From Halovenus halobia (GTDB lineage: Archaea > Halobacteriota > Halobacteria > Halobacteriales > Haloarculaceae), in the NCBI RefSeq assembly GCF_051414135.1, contig NZ_JBLKOA010000006.1, positions 1 through 64,000 of the forward strand: 64,000 bases of DNA, given 5' to 3'. Shown piece by piece: positions 58,764 through 64,000 of the stretch; the stretch's first letter is position 1, and each line of letters opens with the position of its first letter. The notes under the pieces were generated by a model. That model did not search any database and was not told the DNA's origin. It saw only the letters and a list, made by a program, of their open reading frames with translations. The translations under genes were made by a program, and so were the position numbers.

Positions 58764-60491
58764 ATGATAGACTCACTGCTGCTCGAAACTGGTGTATCGC
58801 TCAGCGAAACCCAAACTGCGGTTGGAGAAGTGGCTACGGCGGTCAACCAGACCTGGGTTCTGACAGTAACGTTCCTCATTTTCTTCATGCACGCGGGCTT
58901 CGCAATGCTCGAATCCGGGCAGGTCCGCTCGAAAAACGTCGCGAACCAGCTCACCAAGAACCTGCTGACGTGGGCAATTGGTGTGACGGCGTTCTTCCTG
59001 ATAGGTATCGGATTCGCGAACGTGATGGCCGGTAACGGCTTCGCAGCCGGCGCCCCGTTCATGGATAACGGCGGCGCAGCATCGCAGTACATCGGCTGGC
59101 TCTACGGCGCAGTCTTCGCGATGACGGCTGCGACGATTGTCTCCGGAGCAGTCGCGGGGCGTGCTCGACTGCGTGCGTACGTCCTCTACACCATCCTGCT
59201 CTCCGCAGTCATCTACCCGATGGTCATTGCGATGACGTGGACGCCGGCAACGAGCCTCATCGAAGAGGTCACCGGCGTCGGCTTCGCTGACTTCGCAGGC
59301 GGGATGATTGTCCACGGTATGGGCGGTATCGCCGGCCTGACTGCGGCCGCAATCCTTGGCCCACGGATGGACAAATACGATAGTGACGGCAGCGCAAACA
59401 TCATTCCGGGCCACTCACTGACGTTCGCCGTGCTCGGAACGCTGATTCTGGCCTTCGGCTGGTTCGGCTTCAATGTCGGGACCGCCGCAGGAATCGGTCT
59501 CCCAGGAGAAGGAGAGACCGTCGCAGCAATCGCGAACAACGGTGAAGTACTCGGTCGTGTCGCCATGACGACGACGCTCGCAATGGCGATGGGTGCAGTC
59601 GGTGCCGGAACCGTCTCGGTACTCAAAAACGGCAAAGTCGACTCGCTGTACGTCGCAAACGGTCTGCTCGCCGGCCTGGTCGGCATCACGGCAATTCCAA
59701 ACACCACGGTCTGGTGGGGCGCACTGCTCGTCGGCGCACTCGCCGGCATTCAGCTCCCGATTGTCTTCGATTTCGTCCAGCATCGACTCAAAATCGACGA
59801 CGTCTGCGCAGTCTTCCCAGTTCACGGAAGCGCAGGGGTGCTCGGCACGCTGCTGTTCCCGTTCGTCGCAACCAGCAGTGCACTCGGCAGCACCTCAATG
59901 ATTGACGCCTTCATTGCACAGCTCTTCGGTGTCTTCATCATCACGCTGTGGACGGTTACCGCAACGGCGCTCATCTGGGGCGGACTCAAAATGGCCGGCC
60001 AGGCACGCGTCACCAAAGAACACGAGCAGGAAGGCCTCGACATCTCCGAACACGGCGTCGAGACGTACCCCGAGTTCGGTGACCCAAGTGTCGCAACGGA
60101 CGGCGGACTCGACACCCACGACCTGCGACCTGACGGCGGCACCGGCAGCGGCATCGAGATGGTCGTCGGCTACATCCGACCAGACAAACTCGGCGATGTC
60201 AAGAAAGGACTCTCGGAAGCTGAGGCCCCATCGCTGACGGTCACGAACGTCTCCGGCCGCGGCTCACAGCCAGCGAAGAAAGGCCAGTGGCGCGGTGAGG
60301 AGTACAGCGTCGACCTCCACCAGAAGGTCAAAATCGAGTGTGTCGTCGCCGATGTCCCGACCGACGACGTGGTCGAGGCCATCGCAGAGGCCGCAAGCAC
60401 CGGCGAACCCGGTGACGGCAAGGTCTTCGTGATGCCCGTCGAGGACGCACTCCAGATCCGAACCGGCAAGCGCGGCACCGAAGCAGTATAA
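58764..60491 (+). CDS. amt: Ammonium transporter with fused C-terminal PII domain
   Basis: 575 residues. Residues ~1-415 are a complete Amt/Mep/Rh channel: MHAGFAMLESGQVRSKN, IVHGMGGIAGLTAAAILGPR, LAFGWFGFNVGTA and FPVHGSAGVLGTLL (pore His pair). The conserved cytoplasmic tail EHEQEGLDISEHGVETYPEF is kept. A ~25-residue Gly/Asp linker then leads into a full PII domain (~464-575) with T-loop SGRGSQPAKKGQWRGEEYSV, B-loop TGEPGDGKVFVMPV and C-loop QIRTGKRG. In most organisms GlnK is a separate trimer that plugs the channel when nitrogen is plentiful; here three PII domains would be tethered per channel trimer. Start fixed by GGAGGT. Confidence 0.93.
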   Translation: MIDSLLLETGVSLSETQTAVGEVATAVNQTWVLTVTFLIFFMHAGFAMLESGQVRSKNVANQLTKNLLTWAIGVTAFFLIGIGFANVMAGNGFAAGAPFMDNGGAASQYIGWLYGAVFAMTAATIVSGAVAGRARLRAYVLYTILLSAVIYPMVIAMTWTPATSLIEEVTGVGFADFAGGMIVHGMGGIAGLTAAAILGPRMDKYDSDGSANIIPGHSLTFAVLGTLILAFGWFGFNVGTAAGIGLPGEGETVAAIANNGEVLGRVAMTTTLAMAMGAVGAGTVSVLKNGKVDSLYVANGLLAGLVGITAIPNTTVWWGALLVGALAGIQLPIVFDFVQHRLKIDDVCAVFPVHGSAGVLGTLLFPFVATSSALGSTSMIDAFIAQLFGVFIITLWTVTATALIWGGLKMAGQARVTKEHEQEGLDISEHGVETYPEFGDPSVATDGGLDTHDLRPDGGTGSGIEMVVGYIRPDKLGDVKKGLSEAEAPSLTVTNVSGRGSQPAKKGQWRGEEYSVDLHQKVKIECVVADVPTDDVVEAIAEAASTGEPGDGKVFVMPVEDALQIRTGKRGTEAV

Positions 60492-60597
60492 CGCAGCCTC
60501 GCTGAGCCACGTCTTTTATTTTTCGCCCAAGAAGACAGTCAGCGTCAGCTACGGAAAATGTATTATTACAGGCGAAATACTCTTGTAGTAGTTAGGA

Positions 60598-61941
60598 ATG
60601 AGTGACCAGAGTACAGGAGTATCGCGACGCGCGGTGCTCGGTTCAGTGGGGACTGCAGGGGCCGTAACGCTCGCAGGGTGTGGAGTGCTGTCGAGTGACC
60701 AGACAGAAAGCGACGACAGCGGAATTACGCTCGGGGTAGCGATTCCGGAAGATGGCCGGTGGGCCAACGAAGGCCAACTGCTCCAGGCGGGGTATCTGCT
60801 GGCGACACAGCATCTCAACTCGGGAGTAGGGCCGATGGTCGCCGACGGAGAGTACGAACCACCCTTCGGCGAACTCGGCGGTGGACTGCTCGGTGAGACG
60901 GTCGAGTTAGCGGTTGCTAACACGACTTCGACCGCCGAAGGAGCGCAGCAGGCAGTCGGAGAGCTCGCCGAAAAGGACGCGACAGCCATCATTGGCGGCG
61001 GCTCTCCGGCCGAGGGAGTGGGACTACAGACGGCCGCGGCCGAGGAAGAACTCGTCTACATGAGCGGGTTCACGCCGACAAATCAGTTGGGCGGTAGCGA
61101 GTGTTCTCGCTTTGGCTTCAACGGAGTATACAACTCGCGGCTGGCCGTCGACGCGCTCGGGACGGTTATGCCGGAGTTTCTCCCCGAGACGGAGCGCACG
61201 TTCGCACAGGTGTATCCAGAGAGTAACTTCGGCGAAGAGTTGCTCAGCACCGTACAGAATCGTCTCAGCGAAACGACGCGGTTCAGGGAAAACAGAGACT
61301 TTGCGACGCAGGTCGGCGCTGGCGGCTACACCGACACCCTGGAGGACGTACTCTCGACGCAGGTGTCCCTCATCGTGTTGAATTTCACGGGCCTGAACGG
61401 CGCAATCGCGTTGCGGGACCTCGCCGAACTCGCCGAAGAGCGCGGCCGGGAGGATATCTACGCCATCGTGCCCGTCATGTCCCGGGAACTGCTGCGCAAC
61501 GCTGGCGATGCGCTGAGCATCAACGGCAACCGTGTGCTCGGGACAGTGCCGTGGACACCGGAGTTCGAGGACCCGTTCAGCAGCCGGTTCATCGACAGTT
61601 GGGCGGACGCGGACGTCGCCAGCGAACTCGACGCGCCGGAGGTGCCGTCGGCACTGAGCTATCTCGCGTACGTCCAGCTGTACCAGTACGCTGGTGCGGT
61701 CGAACGTGCTGGCAGCACCAACCCCGACGACGTAATTGCGGAGCTGGAAGGCCAGGAGTTCAGCATCAGTCCCGGGACGACGACGATGCGAGCCTGCGAC
61801 CATCAGGCAATCCAGCCCGTTCCTGTCGTAGAGGGGCTACCAGATATCCGCCAGAGTCCTGGCGAGTACACCTCACTCGTGGAAACCGCCAGCGTGGCCT
61901 ACGACTGTGACAGCGGGCCGGCGAGCAACTGCGAGCTGTAG
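60598..61941 (+). CDS. LivK-type ABC transporter substrate-binding lipoprotein
   Basis: 447 residues. Tat signal with lipobox (SRRAVLGSVGTAGAVTLAG, then C), followed by a type-1 periplasmic binding fold: GITLGVAIPEDGRWANEGQL, ELAEKDATAIIGGGSPAEGV, MSGFTPTNQLGGSECSRFGF, VYPESNFGEELLSTVQNRL. Such proteins bind branched-chain amino acids, amides, urea or aromatic acids. No permease or ATPase genes are adjacent here. Proximity to amt hints at a nitrogenous ligand, as inference only. Start ATG 60598. Confidence 0.85.
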   Translation: MSDQSTGVSRRAVLGSVGTAGAVTLAGCGVLSSDQTESDDSGITLGVAIPEDGRWANEGQLLQAGYLLATQHLNSGVGPMVADGEYEPPFGELGGGLLGETVELAVANTTSTAEGAQQAVGELAEKDATAIIGGGSPAEGVGLQTAAAEEELVYMSGFTPTNQLGGSECSRFGFNGVYNSRLAVDALGTVMPEFLPETERTFAQVYPESNFGEELLSTVQNRLSETTRFRENRDFATQVGAGGYTDTLEDVLSTQVSLIVLNFTGLNGAIALRDLAELAEERGREDIYAIVPVMSRELLRNAGDALSINGNRVLGTVPWTPEFEDPFSSRFIDSWADADVASELDAPEVPSALSYLAYVQLYQYAGAVERAGSTNPDDVIAELEGQEFSISPGTTTMRACDHQAIQPVPVVEGLPDIRQSPGEYTSLVETASVAYDCDSGPASNCEL

Positions 61942-61980
61942 GACGGTAGATTCTTTCGCGCCGCGGCCAAACGACCGCGT

Positions 61981-63318
61981 ATGAACCACGAGCAGTCTCG
62001 GTCGCTGTACGACCGCGCGCTTTCGGTCCTGCCCGGCGGTGTCAACTCGTCTGTTCGCGCGACACAGCCGTACCCCTTCTTCATCGAGCGAGGTGACGGC
62101 GGAGAGATCATCGACGCTGACGGCAACAAGTACATCGACTTCGTGATGGGCTACGGGCCGCTTTTGCTGGGCCACAGCCTGCCCGAACCGGTCCAGTCGT
62201 CGGTCCAACAGCACGCCAGTCAGGGACCGATGTACGGCGCACCGACCGAAGTTGAGGTCGAACTCGCAGAGTTCGTCGCCCGACACGTCCCGAGCGTCGA
62301 AATGACGCGCTTCGTCAACAGCGGCACCGAAGCAACTGTGTCTGCGGTGCGACTCGCCCGCGCTTACACCGGCCGTGACAAGATTGTCGTCATGCAGGGC
62401 GGTTACCACGGCGCACAGGAATCGACGCTGGTCGAGGGCTCGGGCACGGACACACACCCGTCCAGCCCGGGGATTCCGGACTCTTTCGCCGAACATACCC
62501 TGACAGTGCCGTTCAACGACGAGGAGGCAATCCACGAGGTATTCGAGCACCACGGCGACGAGATTGCGGCGGTGATGACCGAGCCGATTCTCGGCAACTA
62601 CGGCATCGTCCACCCAATCGACGGCTATCACGAGACGCTGCGAGACCTGACCGACGAGCACGACTCACTGCTGATTTTCGACGAAGTGATCACCGGCTTC
62701 CGTGTCGGCGGACTGCAGTGCGCACAAGGGAAATTGGGCGTTACACCCGACATCACGACCTTTGGCAAAATCGTCGGCGGCGGCTTCCCGGTTGGCGCAA
62801 TCGGCGGTCGCTCGGAGATTATCGAGAACTTCACGCCTGCCGGTGATGTGTTCCAGTCCGGCACCTTCTCGGGTCATCCCGTGACGATGGCCGCTGGACT
62901 CGAAACGCTGCGATACGCCGCCGAGAACGATGTCCACGAACACGTCAACGAACTCGGCGAAAAGCTCCGCTCGGGGCTGACCGACATTCTGGCCGACCAA
63001 GCCCCAGAGTACACCGTCGTCGGGACCGACAGTATGTTCAAGACGGTCTTCACTCGTGAGGGGCCGAGCAACCGCGATGGGCACTGCGAGGCAGGCTGTA
63101 CACAGCAGGAATCCTGCTCGCGGTACGACTACTGCCCGAAAAACGGGATGGACGTGAAACAGACCGAGACCGACCGCTGGGAACGACTCTTCTGGCAAGG
63201 TATGAAAGAGGAGGGGGTCTTTCTCACTGCGAACCAATTCGAGTCACAGTTTATCTGTAACGCGCATACAGAGTCAGATATCGAGACGGCACTGGAAGCG
63301 TACAAGGCCGTCCTGTAG
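61981..63318 (+). CDS. hemL: Glutamate-1-semialdehyde 2,1-aminomutase
   Basis: 445-residue PLP enzyme of the C5 tetrapyrrole pathway. LPGGVNSSVRATQPYPFFIE, FVNSGTEATVSAVRLARAYT, MQGGYHGAQES, LLIFDEVITGFRVG and TTFGKIVGGGFPVGAIGG (PLP Lys) are diagnostic. An insertion near residue 365-385 carries four cysteines (GHCEAGCTQQESCSRYDYC), seen in haloarchaeal HemL and absent from bacterial forms; it may bind a metal. Start ATG 61981. Confidence 0.95.
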   Translation: MNHEQSRSLYDRALSVLPGGVNSSVRATQPYPFFIERGDGGEIIDADGNKYIDFVMGYGPLLLGHSLPEPVQSSVQQHASQGPMYGAPTEVEVELAEFVARHVPSVEMTRFVNSGTEATVSAVRLARAYTGRDKIVVMQGGYHGAQESTLVEGSGTDTHPSSPGIPDSFAEHTLTVPFNDEEAIHEVFEHHGDEIAAVMTEPILGNYGIVHPIDGYHETLRDLTDEHDSLLIFDEVITGFRVGGLQCAQGKLGVTPDITTFGKIVGGGFPVGAIGGRSEIIENFTPAGDVFQSGTFSGHPVTMAAGLETLRYAAENDVHEHVNELGEKLRSGLTDILADQAPEYTVVGTDSMFKTVFTREGPSNRDGHCEAGCTQQESCSRYDYCPKNGMDVKQTETDRWERLFWQGMKEEGVFLTANQFESQFICNAHTESDIETALEAYKAVL

Positions 63319-63320
63319 CT

Positions 63321-64000
63321 ATGACACCACCCGAAACTGACGACGACGACGCAGAGGATGGAGACAGCGCAGATGACGAACGACTGCTGTTCGGCGAGCG
63401 CCGCGAGGAGACGACACTCCTTGCCGGCAGTGACCTCGGCGTGACACAGATTGCTGTGGCCGCCGCACAGGTCGGGCAGTTCTCGCTGCTCGAACGCTGT
63501 GCAGTACGGGACATCGCAGCCGACGACTCGACAGTTATCGTTGCGACTGACGAGGACGTGTTTCACCAGACGAGCGACGGACTGCAGTCACTCGGGTTCG
63601 GTCCCGCCGAGGCCGTCGGCATCGACGCCGACTGGGTCTACGCGGCGGACGCCGACCGCGTTGCCAGACGAGCGCGGACAGACGTAGAGACAGCGACCGA
63701 CGACGACTGGGAGACAGTCGGGGCTGTCGATGAGCCGAGACGGTTCGTTGGGAATCTGCTCGCGGCCGAAACTCTCGTTCGGGTTGATGACGAACTCGAA
63801 TCGCTCGGGCTCGGAGGCGTACACGACCTCTCGCAAGATGGCACACTCGCCGCGACAGAAACTGGGTTGTACGAGCGCCGCGACGGCGAGTATCACCAAC
63901 TGCTCGACGGAGCGGCAACCGCAGTTGTCGCCGAGGGCGAGCGAGCACACGCGGTTGTGGATGGCCACCTCTACGAGCGCGAGGGCAACGGCTGGGTCGA
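63321..64000 (+). CDS. HVO_0234-like beta-propeller protein (partial)
   Basis: Starts at ATG 63321, 2 nt after hemL, and runs off the window (226 codons visible). The acidic head (TPPETDDDDAEDGDSADDE) is followed by repeated short strands with the form VIVATDEDVFHQTSDGLQSL, WVYAADADRVARRARTDVET, LAATETGLYERRDGEYHQLL, as in small beta-propellers of the HVO_0234 type that I recall from haloarchaea. Co-transcribed with hemL by position. Role unknown. Confidence 0.7.
   Translation, partial: MTPPETDDDDAEDGDSADDERLLFGERREETTLLAGSDLGVTQIAVAAAQVGQFSLLERCAVRDIAADDSTVIVATDEDVFHQTSDGLQSLGFGPAEAVGIDADWVYAADADRVARRARTDVETATDDDWETVGAVDEPRRFVGNLLAAETLVRVDDELESLGLGGVHDLSQDGTLAATETGLYERRDGEYHQLLDGAATAVVAEGERAHAVVDGHLYEREGNGWV

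Noticed and set aside
63129..63566. 145-codon minus-strand frame over the hemL end and the next gene
   Set aside because: Antisense to two well-supported plus-strand genes.

Overview
This window comes from a haloarchaeon (class Halobacteria). The evidence is archaeal TFB, aIF2-beta and the Kae1-Bud32 fusion, an intron-containing tRNA-Arg, MptA-type GTP cyclohydrolase, Bat-type HTH and TrmB regulators, twin-arginine lipobox signal peptides, and an acidic proteome in a GC-rich background. I cannot name the species from sequence alone.

Layout. 1-5.8 kb is a lower-GC, gene-poor accessory stretch of small membrane proteins, a RING-like zinc protein under a striking palindrome, short repeats and decayed genes (lipoprotein, C-terminal half of phosphoglycerate kinase). 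5.9-9.6 kb holds a MATE exporter, an alpha/beta hydrolase and an MFS carrier. 9.9-18.8 kb has a hybrid histidine kinase, catalase-peroxidase (katG), the DabA/DabB inorganic-carbon uptake pair and an Lrp-type regulator. 18.8-22.4 kb is a run of frameshifted genes around an intact flavoprotein. 22.4-27.9 kb encodes two large exported proteins (CARDB and beta-helix/PKD). 28-37.9 kb is mostly house-keeping (DHH phosphoesterase, aIF2-beta, TFB, Kae1-Bud32), but a Bat-type regulator there is split by an IS200/IS605 element carrying TnpA and TnpB.

37.98-38.98 kb is a ~983-bp non-autonomous transposon. It has 20-bp imperfect terminal inverted repeats and a perfect 8-bp target duplication, and carries one AT-rich membrane-protein gene but no transposase. 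39-45.3 kb holds amino-acid enzymes, PhzF, exported lipoproteins, a TnpB relic and a CuA-type cupredoxin lipoprotein. 45.5-45.9 kb has a structured intergenic segment, an 18-bp duplicate of a tRNA 3' end, and tRNA-Arg(UCU). 46-54.9 kb is mixed metabolic, regulatory and repair genes (DUF373, DUF255, TrmB, TauE, MptA, rhomboid, endonuclease V, SDR).

54.9-60.5 kb is the most interesting part: a nitrogen-signalling locus. A PII protein with its own N-terminal transmembrane anchor precedes an ammonium channel whose C-terminus is fused to a second PII domain. Divergent from these are a soluble MCP-like transducer fused to a RecA/KaiC-like domain and a PAS histidine kinase. Ammonium sensing at the membrane through tethered rather than diffusible PII is my inference. 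60.6-64 kb has a solute-binding lipoprotein, hemL and a truncated beta-propeller gene. No CRISPR array or rRNA was seen.
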